From: Paracoccaceae bacterium
GTDB lineage: Bacteria; Pseudomonadota; Alphaproteobacteria; Rhodobacterales; Rhodobacteraceae
Assembly: GCA_024742695.1 (NCBI GenBank)
Contig: JANSXY010000006.1
Coordinates: 124,001-188,000, forward strand
DNA: 64,000 bases
Direction: 5' to 3'
Positions within the stretch are counted from its first letter, which is position 1; every line of letters begins with the position of its first letter. The position numbers and the translations under genes were made by a program. The notes beneath the pieces are model-generated. The model did no database searches and was not told the DNA's origin. It saw only the letters and a program-made list of their open reading frames with translations. Positions 8,581 through 20,286 of the stretch are shown one piece after another.

Positions 8581-9132
8581 ATGCCCACCCATTCCCTCGT
8601 CGGCCTGTGCGGTTCGCTCCGCAAGGGATCCTGCAACCGCAAGCTTCTGGCAGAGGCCGTGCGCCTGTTCGACCCGGCGGACTATGTCGAGGGCGACCTG
8701 CGCCTGCCGCTCTACGACGGCGACCTGGAAGACGCCGAGGGCGTGCCCGAGGCGGCGATGCGACTGGCCCGGCAGATCGCGGCGGCCGATGCCGTGGTGA
8801 TCGCCTGCCCGGAATACAACAAGGCGCTGTCGGGCGTGATGAAGAACGCGCTGGACTGGATCAGCCGCACGAAGCTTGGCCCCTGGAAGGGCAAGCCCGT
8901 CGCCATCGTCTCGGCCGCCGGCGGCCGCGCCGGCGGCGAACGCTCACAATACTCGCTCCGGCTGTGCCTGACGCCGTTCCGGCCGCGGCTGCTGACCGGG
9001 CCGGAAGTGCTGGTCGGCGATGCCGAGGCGCAGTTCGACGCCGAGGGCCGGCTGACGAACGACCGCAACCTCGCGGCGCTGACCGAGTTGATGGAGGAAC
9101 TGCACGCCGAGGTGCGCCGCGCCCGGGTGTGA
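8581..9132 (+). CDS. NADPH-dependent FMN reductase family protein
   Basis: A 183-residue flavodoxin-like oxidoreductase. The FMN phosphate loop GSLRKGSCNRKLL (GSxRxxSxN pattern) is at residues 11-23, and the signature CPEYNKALSGVMKNALDW is at mid-protein, as in chromate/azo/quinone reductases of the SsuE/YieF type. It is probably cytosolic and reduces FMN or quinones with NAD(P)H. It stands alone, divergent from the ThDP enzyme gene, and is followed by an array of palindromes separating it from convergent dnaE. Confidence 0.87.
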   Translation: MPTHSLVGLCGSLRKGSCNRKLLAEAVRLFDPADYVEGDLRLPLYDGDLEDAEGVPEAAMRLARQIAAADAVVIACPEYNKALSGVMKNALDWISRTKLGPWKGKPVAIVSAAGGRAGGERSQYSLRLCLTPFRPRLLTGPEVLVGDAEAQFDAEGRLTNDRNLAALTELMEELHAEVRRARV

Positions 9133-9134
9133 AC

Positions 9135-9164
9135 ACGAAAATCCTTCGTCCGAAGGATTTTCGT
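9135..9164. repeat. Palindrome 1 of 4 (14-bp arms, TC centre)
   Basis: A perfect 14-bp inverted repeat around a 2-nt centre, with core CCTTCG-TC-CGAAGG and A4/T4 tracts within the arms. Read as RNA on either strand it is a stem ending in U residues, so it could act as a bidirectional terminator for the convergent FMN reductase gene and dnaE. Confidence 0.75.
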
Positions 9165-9181
9165 CCCCGCAACGGGCCGGT

Positions 9182-9205
9182 GAAAACTTTCGTGCGAAAG
9201 TTTTC
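9182..9205. repeat. Palindrome 2 of 4 (11-bp arms, TG centre)
   Basis: GAAAACTTTCG, TG, CGAAAGTTTTC: a perfect 11-bp inverted repeat with the same TTCG-N2-CGAA core as its neighbours but a different arm sequence. Symmetry is kept although the sequence differs, which argues for selection on the palindrome itself. Confidence 0.75.
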
Positions 9206-9227
9206 GGCGCGCTCGGGCGGCCACGGA

Positions 9228-9258
9228 CGCCAATATCTTTCGCCGAAAGATATTGGCG
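9228..9258. repeat. Palindrome 3 of 4 (15-bp arms, single-base centre)
   Basis: A perfect 15-bp inverted repeat around one central C, with core CTTTCG-C-CGAAAG and outer arms CGCCAATAT/ATATTGGCG. It is the longest of the set and lacks a terminal T-run, so it is a weaker terminator candidate than palindrome 1. Confidence 0.75.
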
Positions 9259-9264
9259 CGGCTT

Positions 9265-9295
9265 CCCGAAAATTCTTCGGACGAAGAATTTCGGG
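9265..9295. repeat. Palindrome 4 of 4 (14-bp arms with one bulged A, GA centre)
   Basis: CCCGAAAATTCTTCG, GA, CGAAGAATTTCGGG: 14 paired positions with one extra A on the left. It has the same TTCG-N2-CGAA core and ends 12 nt before the dnaE stop codon. Confidence 0.72.
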
Positions 9296-9307
9296 CGCCG
9301 GGCGTGG

Positions 9308-12300
9308 CTAGAGTTCCTCCACCGCGGCGACCCCCTGCAGCGCCTTGATCGCGCCGCGCACCTGCGGGCCGACCGGCAGGGTTTCGCCCACCGTGACATC
9401 GATCTCGGCCCCGCTGTCGCGGTCGGGCACACAGATCACCACCGGGCCGCGCGTCCTGCCCTGCGCGGCATCCTCGGCGACGCGGGCAAAGAGCGCCGCC
9501 ACCGCCTCGGCCGCCGCGGCCTCGGCCAGATGGATGCGCAGACCGGCGCTGCCGGCGGCCGCGGCGATCTCGTCGACAGGCTGCGCGGCGCGGGCCAGCA
9601 GCTTCAGCGTCTCGCCCTCCAGCGTCGCCTCGACCGTCAGCACCACGGCGCTGCCCGGCTCCAGCAGGTGCCGCGCGGCCTCGAGCGTTTCGGAAAAGAC
9701 CGTGACCTCGTAAAGCCCGGTCGGGTCCGACATCGCCACGAAGGCGAAGCGGTTGCCCTTCGCCGACTTGCGTTCCTGCCGCGCCGAGACATGGCCGGCG
9801 ATCCGCCCCACCATCGGCCCCCTGTCCGCCGCGCGGGTGATCTCGGCCAGGGTCATCACCCCGCGCCGTTTCAGCGCGGGCAGGTAATCGTCCAGCGGGT
9901 GGCCCGACAGGTAGAAGCCGACCGCCTGGTGTTCTTCGGTCAGCCGTTCCGTGGGCGCCCAGTCATCGACCCTTGGCAGGCGCGGTTCGGGAATATCCTC
10001 GCCGGCCTCGCCGAACAGCGAGACCTGGTTCGACTCCCGCGCCTCGTGGATCGCGGCGGAATAGGCCACCAGCGCATCGAGCGCGCCGAAGACGCGGGCA
10101 CGGTTCGGTTCCAGGATGTCGAAGGCGCCCGCCCGCGCCAGCATTTCCAGCGACCTCTTGCCAACGCGCTTGAGGTCGACACGCCGCGCCACGTCGAACA
10201 GCGACACGAAGGGCCTGTCGCCGCGCGCCTCGACGATCATCCGCATCGCCTCCACGCCGACGTTCTTCAGGGCGCCCAGCGCGTAGACGACCCGGCCCTC
10301 GGCCACCGTGAAGCTGGCGGCGGAGCGGTTGATGCAGGGCGCCACCGTCTCGATCCCCAGCCGGTCGACCTCGCGCTTGTAGACCGCGAGCTTGTCGGTC
10401 AGGTGGATGTCGCAGTTCATCACCGCGGCCATGAATTCGACCGGATGATTGGCCTTCAGCCAGGCGGTCTGGTAGCTGACCACCGCGTAGGCCGCCGCGT
10501 GCGACTTGTTGAAGCCGTAGTTGGCGAATTTCTCCAGCAGGTTCCAGACTTCCAGCGCCTTGTCGTCCTCGACGCCGTTCTGCTTGGCCCCGGCGATGAA
10601 CTTCGGCCGCTCGGCGTCCATCGCCTCCTTGATCTTCTTGCCCATCGCGCGGCGCAACAGGTCGGCGCCGCCCAGCGTGTAGCCGGCCATCTCCTGCGCG
10701 ATCTGCATCACCTGTTCCTGGTAGACGATGATGCCCTGCGTCTCGTCGAGGATGTGGTCGATCAGCGGATGCAGGCGGTCGCGGTCCGATATCCCGTTCT
10801 TGACCTCGCAGTATTTCGGGATGTTCTCCATCGGGCCGGGGCGGTAGAGCGCCACCAGCGCGACGATATCCTCGATGCAGGTGGGTTTCATGCGCCGCAG
10901 CGCATCCATCATCCCCGTGCTTTCCACCTGGAACACCGCCACCGTGCGGGCCGAGGCGTACAGCGCATAGGTCTTCTCGTCGTCCAGCGGGATCTGCCCG
11001 ATGTCGTTCTTCGCCCCCTCGAAGGGCTCGTAGATCGGGCTGCCGTCGGCGGCTTCGTGCAGGTCGCGGCCGCCGGCATGGATCAGGTCGATGGCGTTCT
11101 GGATCACCGTCAGGGTCTTCAGGCCGAGGAAGTCGAACTTCACCAGCCCCGCCTGTTCCACCCATTTCATGTTGAACTGGGTCGCCGGCATGTCGGACCG
11201 CGGATCCTTGTAAAGCGGCACCAGCTCGTCCAGCGGCCGGTCGCCGATCACCACGCCCGCGGCGTGGGTCGAGGCGTTGCGCAGAAGTCCCTCGATCTGG
11301 CGGGCATAGGTGAGGCAGCGGTCCACCACCTCTTCGGCCCGCGCCGCCTCGCGCAGCCGCGGCTCGTCGGCCAGCGCCTTCTCGATCGACACCGGCTTGA
11401 CCCCCTCGACCGGGATCATCTTCGACAACCGGTCGACCTGGCCGTAGGGCATCTGCAACACGCGCCCCACATCCCGCACCGCCGCCTTGGACAGGAGCGC
11501 GCCGAACGTGATGATCTGGCCGACCCGGTCGCGGCCGTATTTCTCCTGCACGTAGCGGATCACCTCTTCGCGGCGGTCCATGCAGAAATCGATGTCGAAG
11601 TCGGGCATCGACACCCGCTCGGGGTTCAGGAACCGTTCGAAGAGCAGCGAATAGCGCAACGGATCGAGATCGGTGATCGTCAGTGCATAGGCGACAAGGC
11701 TGCCCGCGCCCGACCCCCGGCCGGGCCCGACGGGAATGTTCTGCGCCTTCGCCCACTTGATGAAATCGGCGACGATCAGGAAGTAGCCGGGAAAGCCCAT
11801 CTGCTCGATGATGCCCAGTTCGAACTCCAGCCGCGCGCGGTAGTCCTCGACCGGCACGGCATGGGGAATCACCGCCAGCCTGGCGGCCAGCCCGTCCTGG
11901 GCCTGGCGGCGCAATTCCTCCAACTCGTCCTCGGCGAAGCGCGGCAGGATCGGCGGGCGTTTCTGCGCGGCAAAGGCGCAGCGGCGGGCGATTTCCACGG
12001 TGTTGTCGATCGCCTCGGGAAGATCGGCGAACAGCGCGGCCATCTCGTCGGGCGACTTGAAACAGTGCTGCGGCGTCAGCCGGCGTCGCGGATCGGCCTG
12101 GTCGACATAGGCGCCGTCGGCAATGCAGATCAGCGCGTCATGCGCCTCGTACATCTTCGATTTCGGAAAATGCACGTCGTTGGTGGCGACCAGCGGCAGG
12201 TCCATCGCGTAGGCCAGTTCGACATGGCCGCGCTCGGTCGCGCGCTCGGCCTCGGTATACTGACCGCCCTCGCCGGGGTGGCGCTGCAACTCCACGTAAA

Positions 12301-12811
12301 GCCGGCCGGGAAAGGCCGCGGCCAGCCGCTGCATCAGCGCCTCGGCCTTCGGCCGCTGCCCGGCCTGAAGGAACCGGCCCACCGGGCCGTCGGGTCCGCC
12401 GGTCAGGCAGATCAGGCCCGCGGCATGGGCCTCAAGCTCGTCCAGCGTCACCCAGAGCCGGTCGCGGCTTTCGCCGAGATAGAGGCAGGTGTTGAGTTTC
12501 AGCAGGTTGCCGTAGCCCGCCTCCGACTGCGCCAGCAGCACCACGGCGGCCGGCGGGCGCGGCTTCTCGCCCGGCTGGACGGGATCGTGCAGCACGGAGA
12601 CCTGGCAGCCCACGATCGGCTGTACGCCGGCCGCCGCCGCGCCGACCGAGAATTCCAGCGCCGCGAACATGTTGTCGGTATCGGTCACCGCGACGGCGGG
12701 CATCCCCATCGCCGCCGCCATCGCCGGCAGTTTCTTGACCGGCACCGCGCCTTCCAGCAGCGAATACTCGGTATGGGTGCGCAGATGGATGAATCGGGGG
12801 GGCTTGGACAT
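9308..12811 (-). CDS. dnaE: DNA polymerase III subunit alpha
   Basis: Replicative polymerase of the chromosome, 1,167 residues, full length for DnaE1. The N-terminal PHP domain starts FIHLRTHTEYSLLEGA. The palm carries GPGRGSGAGSLVAYAL and the catalytic PDFDIDFCMDRR motif (the Mg-binding Asp residues). Further on are the FNKSHAAAYAVVSYQTAWLK block, helix-hairpin-helix region and a C-terminal OB fold (GRIAGHVSARQERKS). ATG 12811 has GTGGAG just upstream. It is divergent from the xanthine dehydrogenase operon and convergent with the FMN reductase gene across the palindrome array. Confidence 0.97.
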   Translation of the reverse strand: MSKPPRFIHLRTHTEYSLLEGAVPVKKLPAMAAAMGMPAVAVTDTDNMFAALEFSVGAAAAGVQPIVGCQVSVLHDPVQPGEKPRPPAAVVLLAQSEAGYGNLLKLNTCLYLGESRDRLWVTLDELEAHAAGLICLTGGPDGPVGRFLQAGQRPKAEALMQRLAAAFPGRLYVELQRHPGEGGQYTEAERATERGHVELAYAMDLPLVATNDVHFPKSKMYEAHDALICIADGAYVDQADPRRRLTPQHCFKSPDEMAALFADLPEAIDNTVEIARRCAFAAQKRPPILPRFAEDELEELRRQAQDGLAARLAVIPHAVPVEDYRARLEFELGIIEQMGFPGYFLIVADFIKWAKAQNIPVGPGRGSGAGSLVAYALTITDLDPLRYSLLFERFLNPERVSMPDFDIDFCMDRREEVIRYVQEKYGRDRVGQIITFGALLSKAAVRDVGRVLQMPYGQVDRLSKMIPVEGVKPVSIEKALADEPRLREAARAEEVVDRCLTYARQIEGLLRNASTHAAGVVIGDRPLDELVPLYKDPRSDMPATQFNMKWVEQAGLVKFDFLGLKTLTVIQNAIDLIHAGGRDLHEAADGSPIYEPFEGAKNDIGQIPLDDEKTYALYASARTVAVFQVESTGMMDALRRMKPTCIEDIVALVALYRPGPMENIPKYCEVKNGISDRDRLHPLIDHILDETQGIIVYQEQVMQIAQEMAGYTLGGADLLRRAMGKKIKEAMDAERPKFIAGAKQNGVEDDKALEVWNLLEKFANYGFNKSHAAAYAVVSYQTAWLKANHPVEFMAAVMNCDIHLTDKLAVYKREVDRLGIETVAPCINRSAASFTVAEGRVVYALGALKNVGVEAMRMIVEARGDRPFVSLFDVARRVDLKRVGKRSLEMLARAGAFDILEPNRARVFGALDALVAYSAAIHEARESNQVSLFGEAGEDIPEPRLPRVDDWAPTERLTEEHQAVGFYLSGHPLDDYLPALKRRGVMTLAEITRAADRGPMVGRIAGHVSARQERKSAKGNRFAFVAMSDPTGLYEVTVFSETLEAARHLLEPGSAVVLTVEATLEGETLKLLARAAQPVDEIAAAAGSAGLRIHLAEAAAAEAVAALFARVAEDAAQGRTRGPVVICVPDRDSGAEIDVTVGETLPVGPQVRGAIKALQGVAAVEEL

Positions 12812-12915
12812 GGCTCCACATTATGTAGCGGCCCGCGCCCCGGAAAGCCCGAAATCGGCACTGCCCGTGAAACGGGCAAATGCCTGCACACAGGGCACCC
12901 GCGCCGTTTTTTCTC

Positions 12916-12945
12916 TTGCCAAGCGAAACCGCCGCCGCCTAGCCT
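12916..12945 (+). promoter_or_regulatory. Weak candidate promoter for the xdh operon
   Basis: TTGCCA (12916-12921) and TAGCCT (12940-12945), spaced by 18 nt, lie about 100 nt before xdhA in the 234-nt dnaE/xdhA gap. The match to the housekeeping -35/-10 consensus is partial. The rest of the gap shows nothing clear. Confidence 0.22.
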
Positions 12946-13045
12946 GACGGGAACGACAGGGAAGGCGCGGGCTCTACGCCGCATCGAGGGCGCGCATCTG
13001 CGGCAAAGACCGCGGAGATGTGGTAAGGCGGCAGGTTAAGTCGGC

Positions 13046-14407
13046 ATGGATGTCACCTTTCTTCTGAACGGAGAAAGAGTGGAGTTGCGCGGCGTCGATC
13101 CCACGACGACGGCACTCGACTGGCTGCGGGAGCGTCGCGGCCTCACCGGCACCAAGGAGGGCTGTAACGAGGGCGACTGCGGCGCCTGCACGGTGATGCT
13201 GCGCGACGAAGGCGGCGTGCGGGCGGTGAACGCCTGCATCCTGTTCCTGCCGCAACTGCATGGCAAGGCGCTGCGCACGGTCGAAGGGATCGCTGCGCCC
13301 GACGGCGCGCTGCACCCCGTCCAGCAGGCGATGGTCGATCACCACGGCAGCCAGTGCGGTTTCTGCACCCCTGGCTTCGTCGTCTCGATGGCGGTGGCGC
13401 GCGAACAGGGGCGGCGCGATCATGACGACGTGCTTGCCGGCAACCTGTGCCGCTGCACCGGCTACGCGCCGATCGTGAAGGCGGCGGAGGCGGCGGCAGA
13501 GGCGCCCGCGCCCGGCTGGGTGGTCGACGCCCTGCCCGAAGGCTGCGGGCCGGCCCCCGTCGCGCCGGACAGCGCCGATGCCTTGGCGGCCTGGTATCTC
13601 GACAATCCCGACGCGACGCTGATCGCCGGGGCCACCGATGTCGGGCTTTGGGTGACCAAGCAGTTGCGCGCGCTTCCCAAGGTCGCCTTCCTGCATGCCT
13701 GTGCCGATCTGCAACGGATCGACCGGCAGGGCGACCGGCTGCGCATCGGCGCGGGCGTGACCGTCGCGCGGTTGCGGGCGGACCTCGCCGAAAGCCACCC
13801 GGCCTTCGCCGAGCTTCTGCGCCGCTTCGCCTCGGAACAGGTGCGGGCGGCGGCGACGATCGGCGGCAACATCGCCAACGGCTCGCCGATCGGCGACGCG
13901 CCGCCGGCGCTCATCGCGATGGGCGCCACGCTGCACCTGCGGCGCGGCGACGAGCGGCGCGAGATGCCGCTGGAAGACTTCTTTCTGGACTACGGCCGGC
14001 AGGATCGGCGCCCCGGCGAATTCGTCGAGGCCGTAACGATCCCCGCTGCCGCGCCGAACCTGACCTGCCACAAGCTGTCGAAGCGCTTCGACCAGGACAT
14101 CTCGGCCGTCTGCGGCTGTTTCGATATCGCGGTCGCGGAGGGGGCCGTCATCGCCGCGCGCGTGGCCTTCGGCGGCATGGCCGGGGTGCCGAAGCGCGCC
14201 GCGGCGGTCGAGGCGGCGCTGGTCGGCGCGCCCTTCACCGAAGACGGGATAGCGCCGGCGCTGGCGGCCTTCGATCGCGATTTCACGCCGCTGACCGACA
14301 TGCGCGCCTCGGCCGCCTACCGGCTGGCGGCGGCGCGCGCGATGCTGGTCCGCACCCTGCGCGCCCGCGCCGGCGAAACGGTAAACCTGCTGGAGATCGG
14401 GCCGTGA
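13046..14407 (+). CDS. xdhA: Xanthine dehydrogenase small subunit (2Fe-2S and FAD)
   Basis: Electron-transfer subunit of cytosolic xanthine dehydrogenase (hypoxanthine to xanthine to urate). 453 residues. The first 2Fe-2S cluster is bound by Cys40, 45, 48 and 64 ([10 protein letters not shown]), the second by Cys104/107 and Cys135/137 (CGFC, CRC). The FAD domain has [14 protein letters not shown], followed by the CO-dehydrogenase flavoprotein C-terminal domain. It opens a six-to-seven-gene run in which consecutive genes overlap by about 4 nt. All cofactor ligands are present, so it should be functional. Confidence 0.96.
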   Translation: MDVTFLLNGERVELRGVDPTTTALDWLRERRGLTGTKEGCNEGDCGACTVMLRDEGGVRAVNACILFLPQLHGKALRTVEGIAAPDGALHPVQQAMVDHHGSQCGFCTPGFVVSMAVAREQGRRDHDDVLAGNLCRCTGYAPIVKAAEAAAEAPAPGWVVDALPEGCGPAPVAPDSADALAAWYLDNPDATLIAGATDVGLWVTKQLRALPKVAFLHACADLQRIDRQGDRLRIGAGVTVARLRADLAESHPAFAELLRRFASEQVRAAATIGGNIANGSPIGDAPPALIAMGATLHLRRGDERREMPLEDFFLDYGRQDRRPGEFVEAVTIPAAAPNLTCHKLSKRFDQDISAVCGCFDIAVAEGAVIAARVAFGGMAGVPKRAAAVEAALVGAPFTEDGIAPALAAFDRDFTPLTDMRASAAYRLAAARAMLVRTLRARAGETVNLLEIGP

Positions 14408-16695
14408 GCGTGACAAAGCCGCTGCCGCACGACTCCGCCCGGCTGCACGTCACCGGCGCGGCCCGCTATGTCGACGATCTGCCGGTGCCCGCCGGCACCC
14501 TGCACCTTGCCTTCGGCATGTCCGGGGTGGCGCATGGCCGGATCGTGGCGATGGAGCTGGACGCGGTGCGCGCCGCGCCGGGCGTGGTGGCGGTGCTGAC
14601 CGCGGCCGACCTGCCCTTTGCCAACGATGTCTCGCCGGTCGCGCATGACGAACCGCTGCTGGCCGCCGACGCGGTGCAATACCTCGGGCAGCCGCTGTTC
14701 CTCGTCGTCGCGGAAACCCACCTGGCCGCCCGCAAGGCCGCGCGGCTGGGCCGGGCCGAGATCGCGGCAGACCCGCCGCTGCTGGAGATCGACGCGGCGC
14801 TGGCGGCCGACAGCCGGTTCGAATCCGGCCCGATCACCTGGCAGAAGGGCGACACCGCCCGCGCGCTGGCTTCCGCCGACCGGGTGATCGAGGGCTCCAT
14901 CGCCTTCGGCGGGCAGGAGCATTTCTACCTCGAAGGCCAGGCGGCGCTGGCGCTGCCGGCCGAGGACGGCATGGTGATCCATTCCTCCACCCAGCACCCG
15001 ACGGAAATCCAGCACAAGGTGGCCGAGGCGCTGGGCCTGCCGATGAATGCCGTGCAGGTGGTGATGCGGCGGATGGGCGGCGGATTCGGCGGCAAGGAAA
15101 GCCAGGGCAACGCGCTGGCCGTGGCCTGCGCCGTCGCGGCGCGGGCGACCGGCAAGCCCTGCAAGATGCGCTACGACCGCGATGACGACATGATGATCAC
15201 CGGCAAGCGCCACGACGGCCGGATCGACTACCGCGTGGCGCTCGATGGCACGGGCCGGATCACCGGCGTCGATTTCCGGCAACTGATGCGTTGCGGCTGG
15301 GCGCAGGACCTGTCGCTCGCCGTGGCCGACCGGGCGATGCTGCATGCCGACAATGCCTATGACATCCCGGCGATGCGGATCGAGAACCATCGGCTGAAAA
15401 CCAATACCCAAAGCGCCACGGCGTTTCGCGGCTTCGGCGGCCCGCAGGGGATGCTGGGGATCGAGCGGGTGATGGATCATGTCGCGCATGCCACCGGCCG
15501 CGACCCGGTGGAATTGCGCCGCGCGCAGTTCTACCCGGAAATGGGCAGCCAAAGCCCCGGCATCACGCCCTATGGCATGCCGGTGGAGGATTTCATCCTC
15601 GGCGCGCTGGTCGACCGGTTGTCGGACAGTGCCGACTATGCCGGGCGGCGCAAGGCGGTGGCGGACTGGAACGCCGCGCACCGGACGCTGAAGAAGGGTT
15701 TGGCCCTGACGCCGGTCAAGTTCGGCATCTCGTTCACGCTCACCCATCTGAACCAGGCCGGCGCACTGGTGCATGTCTACCAGGACGGATCGATCCATCT
15801 CAATCACGGCGGGACGGAGATGGGCCAGGGCCTGCACCGCAAGGTCGCGCAGGTCGCCGCCGCCGCCTTCGGGGTCGAGCCCGACCGGGTGCGGATCACC
15901 GCGACCGATACCGGCAAGGTGCCCAACACCTCGGCCACCGCCGCCTCGTCGGGCGCCGACCTCAACGGCATGGCGGTGAAGGCCGCCTGCGACACGATCC
16001 GCGACCGGATCGCCGAACTCCTGGCGCAAGAGCACCAGTCGGAACCGCGCCGGGTGCATTTCGCCGGCGGCAAGGTCTTTGTCGGCGACGCGGAGATCAG
16101 CTTCGCCGAAGCGGTGGACCGGGCCTGGCGCGCCCGCGTCAGCCTGTCGGCCACCGGGTTCTATGCCACGCCCAAGATCACGTGGGACCGGCTGAAGGGC
16201 CAGGGGCGGCCGTTCTACTACTTCGCCTACGGCGCGGCGCTGACCGAGGTGGCGGTGGACACGCTGACCGGCGAGAACCGGATCCTTGCCGCCCATATCC
16301 TGCATGACTGCGGCCAAAGCCTGAACCCGGCGCTGGATATCGGCCAGATCGAGGGCGGCTATGTGCAGGGCGCGGGCTGGCTGACGACCGAGGAACTGGT
16401 CTGGGACGATACCGGGCGGCTGCGCACCCACGCGCCCTCGACCTACAAGATCCCCGCCTGTTCGGATCGCCCGCGGGTCTTCGAGGTCGCGCTGTGGGAC
16501 GGCGAGAACCGGGAAGAGACGATCTACCGGTCGAAGGCGGTGGGCGAGCCGCCGTTCATGCTGGGGATTTCCGCCTTCCTCGCGCTGTCGGACGCCTGCG
16601 CCGCCTGCGGGCCGAATTACCCCGCGCTGGATGCTCCGGCGACGCCGGAACGGGTGCTGGCGGCGATCCGCCGCGCCCGGGGAGAGGCGGAATGA
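14404..16695 (+). CDS. xdhB: Xanthine dehydrogenase molybdopterin-binding subunit
   Basis: Catalytic molybdenum-cofactor subunit, 763 residues. GTG 14404 overlaps the xdhA stop (GTGA) and yields the family N-terminus [17 protein letters not shown]. MoCo-binding segments include [18 protein letters not shown] and GGTEMGQG; the catalytic Glu is in VGEPPF at about residue 715. It pairs with XdhA in an (AB)2 complex as in Rhodobacter capsulatus. A longer upstream open frame belongs to the alternate frame of xdhA and is not coding. Confidence 0.96.
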   Translation: MSVTKPLPHDSARLHVTGAARYVDDLPVPAGTLHLAFGMSGVAHGRIVAMELDAVRAAPGVVAVLTAADLPFANDVSPVAHDEPLLAADAVQYLGQPLFLVVAETHLAARKAARLGRAEIAADPPLLEIDAALAADSRFESGPITWQKGDTARALASADRVIEGSIAFGGQEHFYLEGQAALALPAEDGMVIHSSTQHPTEIQHKVAEALGLPMNAVQVVMRRMGGGFGGKESQGNALAVACAVAARATGKPCKMRYDRDDDMMITGKRHDGRIDYRVALDGTGRITGVDFRQLMRCGWAQDLSLAVADRAMLHADNAYDIPAMRIENHRLKTNTQSATAFRGFGGPQGMLGIERVMDHVAHATGRDPVELRRAQFYPEMGSQSPGITPYGMPVEDFILGALVDRLSDSADYAGRRKAVADWNAAHRTLKKGLALTPVKFGISFTLTHLNQAGALVHVYQDGSIHLNHGGTEMGQGLHRKVAQVAAAAFGVEPDRVRITATDTGKVPNTSATAASSGADLNGMAVKAACDTIRDRIAELLAQEHQSEPRRVHFAGGKVFVGDAEISFAEAVDRAWRARVSLSATGFYATPKITWDRLKGQGRPFYYFAYGAALTEVAVDTLTGENRILAAHILHDCGQSLNPALDIGQIEGGYVQGAGWLTTEELVWDDTGRLRTHAPSTYKIPACSDRPRVFEVALWDGENREETIYRSKAVGEPPFMLGISAFLALSDACAACGPNYPALDAPATPERVLAAIRRARGEAE

Positions 16696-17635
16696 CGATC
16701 GAGCGCGCCACCCTCGCCCGGCTTGTCGCGGATCACGGCGCGGCGTTGCGCGTCGTCGTGGCCGGGGTTCGGGGATCGGCCCCGCGCGAGGCCGGGGCGG
16801 CGATGGCGGTCTGGCCCGGCGGACAGGCCGGCACGATCGGCGGCGGCGCGCTGGAATACGAGGCGGCGGCAGAGGCGCGGGGAATGCTGGCCGCGGGCCA
16901 GGCCGCCGCGGTCTGGCGCAGGCCGCTCGGCCCGGCGCTGGGCCAGTGCTGCGGCGGGGCGGTGACGCTGGTGGCCGAACGGATCGATGCCGGCTGGCTG
17001 GCAGGCTTGCCCGACGACGGCCTCTTCGCACGGCGGATCGAGGGGCCGGAAGAGGCCCCGCTGGCGATCCGCCGTGCCCTGGCACGGGCCCGGTCCGAAG
17101 GCCGCGCCGCGACGCTCTGGGCGCAGGGCTGGCTGGCCGAACCCGTCGCGCCCCCCGCCCGTGCCCTTTGGATCTGGGGGGCGGGGCATGTCGGCCGTGC
17201 CCTTGTCTCGGTTCTCGCCCCGCTGCCGGGCTTGCGGATCACCTGGATCGACACGGCGGCGGACAGGTTCCCCGCCGAGATCCCCGAAACCGTGACCGCC
17301 CGCATCGCCGCCGAACCGGGCGCACTGGTGCCGGAAGCACCGCAGGAGGCGGAACACCTGATCCTGACCTATTCCCACGCCCTCGACCTCGACCTGTGCC
17401 ACCGGCTACTCGGCCACGGCTTCGCCACCTGCGGGCTGATCGGGTCGGAGACGAAGCGCGCGCGGTTCCGGGCCCGGCTGGCCGCGCTCGGCCACGCGCC
17501 CGCCGCGATTTCGCGCATCCGCTGCCCGATCGGCGATCCGGGCCTGGGCAAGCACCCGCACGCCATTGCCGTCGGCGTCGCCGCCGCGCTACTGAAAGAG
17601 CGCGCCGCCGGGATCGAACAAGGGAGACGCGCCGG

Positions 17636-17639
<4 letters not shown>
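16692..17639 (+). CDS. xdhC: Xanthine dehydrogenase accessory protein XdhC
   Basis: Chaperone that binds and sulfurates the molybdenum cofactor and delivers it to XdhB. 315 residues. The N-terminal XdhC/CoxI domain has GVRGSAPREAGAAMAV and the QCCGG motif; the C-terminal Rossmann domain has the nucleotide loop WGAGHVGRAL and the signature CPIGDPGLGKHPHAIAVGVA. The ATG overlaps the end of xdhB, and the stop overlaps the start of the transporter ATPase (ATGA), tying XDH maturation to transporter synthesis. Confidence 0.95.
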
Positions 17640-19200
<1,561 letters not shown>

Positions 19201-19204
<4 letters not shown>

Positions 19205-20286
19205 TCCGGCTCGAACGCCGCCCCACGCCCTCGCGGTTCTGGACCGGGGCGACCCCGGTGCTGGCGGTGATCGCGACGATGATCGCCGGCGGCATCCTCT
19301 TCGCCGCGCTCGGCAAGAACCCGGTGGAGGCGATCCGCACGATCTTCTGGGATCCGCTGTTCGGCCAGTTCGCCAGCTATTCGCGCCCGCAGCTTCTGGT
19401 CAAGGCCGCGCCGCTGATCCTGATCGCGGTGGGCCTGTCGTTCGGCTTCCGCGCCGGGATCTGGAACATCGGCGCCGAAGGGCAGTACATCATCGGCGCG
19501 ATCTTCGGCGCGGCGATGGCGCTGGCGTTCTACCCGATGGACGCCGTGATCGTGTTTCCGCTGATGGTGCTGGCCGGGGCCGCCGGCGGACTGGCCTGGG
19601 CGATGATCCCGGCGGTGCTGAAGATCCGCTTCAACACCTCGGAAATCCTGGTGTCGCTGATGCTGGTCTATGTCGCCGGGCATATCCTGTCGGCGATGGC
19701 CTTCGGCGCGCTCAGGAACCCCGAGGGCATGGGCTTTCCCGGATCGCGCAACCTTCAGCAATATCCCGCCGCCCACAATGCCGAGCTGATCGCCGGTTCC
19801 GGCCTGCACTGGGGGACCGTGACCGCCTTCCTCGCGGTGATCGTGGCCTATGTGGTGATGCAGCGCCACATCCTCGGCTTCCAGATCCGGGTCGCGGGCG
19901 AGGCGCCGCGCGCCGCGCGCTTCGCCGGGGTCAACCCGGCGCGGCTGACGGCGATCTGCCTGGGCACCTCCGGCGCGCTGGCGGGGCTGGCGGGGCTGTT
20001 CGAGGTCTCGGGCCCCTCGGGCCAGATCACGCCGGATTTCGCCTCCGGCTACGGCTTCACGGCGATCATCGTGGCCTTTCTCGGCCGGCTGAACCCGCTG
20101 GGGATCCTGCTGGCCGGGTTGCTGATGGCGCTGACCTACATCGGCGGCGAGCTGGCGCAACTGACGCTGGCGCTGCCCGCCGCGGCGATCCAGGCCTTCC
20201 AGGGGATGCTGCTGTTCTTCCTGCTGGCCTTCGACATGCTGTCGAACTTCCGCATCCGCATCGGCCGACCGGAGGGCGCGCAATGA
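19201..20286 (+). CDS. ABC transporter permease (nucleoside/purine), first subunit
   Basis: A 361-residue inner-membrane permease of the BPD_transp_2 (RbsC/NupP-like) type with about ten transmembrane helices. Typical blocks are FGFRAGIWNIGAEGQYIIGA, the loop MIPAVLKIRFNTSEILVSLM, and RFAGVNPARLTAICLGTSGA. The ATG overlaps the ATPase stop, and the stop overlaps the next permease start, so the three are translated as a unit. It forms a heterodimeric channel with the following gene product. Confidence 0.93.

Noticed and set aside
9135-9295. Palindrome array as a CRISPR array
   Set aside because: The repeats are short, differ in sequence, have irregular spacing of 6-22 nt, and no cas genes are present.
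9530-13039. A 1,169-codon open frame antisense to dnaE
   Set aside because: Shadow frame: composition-biased product, no motifs, no ribosome site, while dnaE on the other strand is unambiguous.
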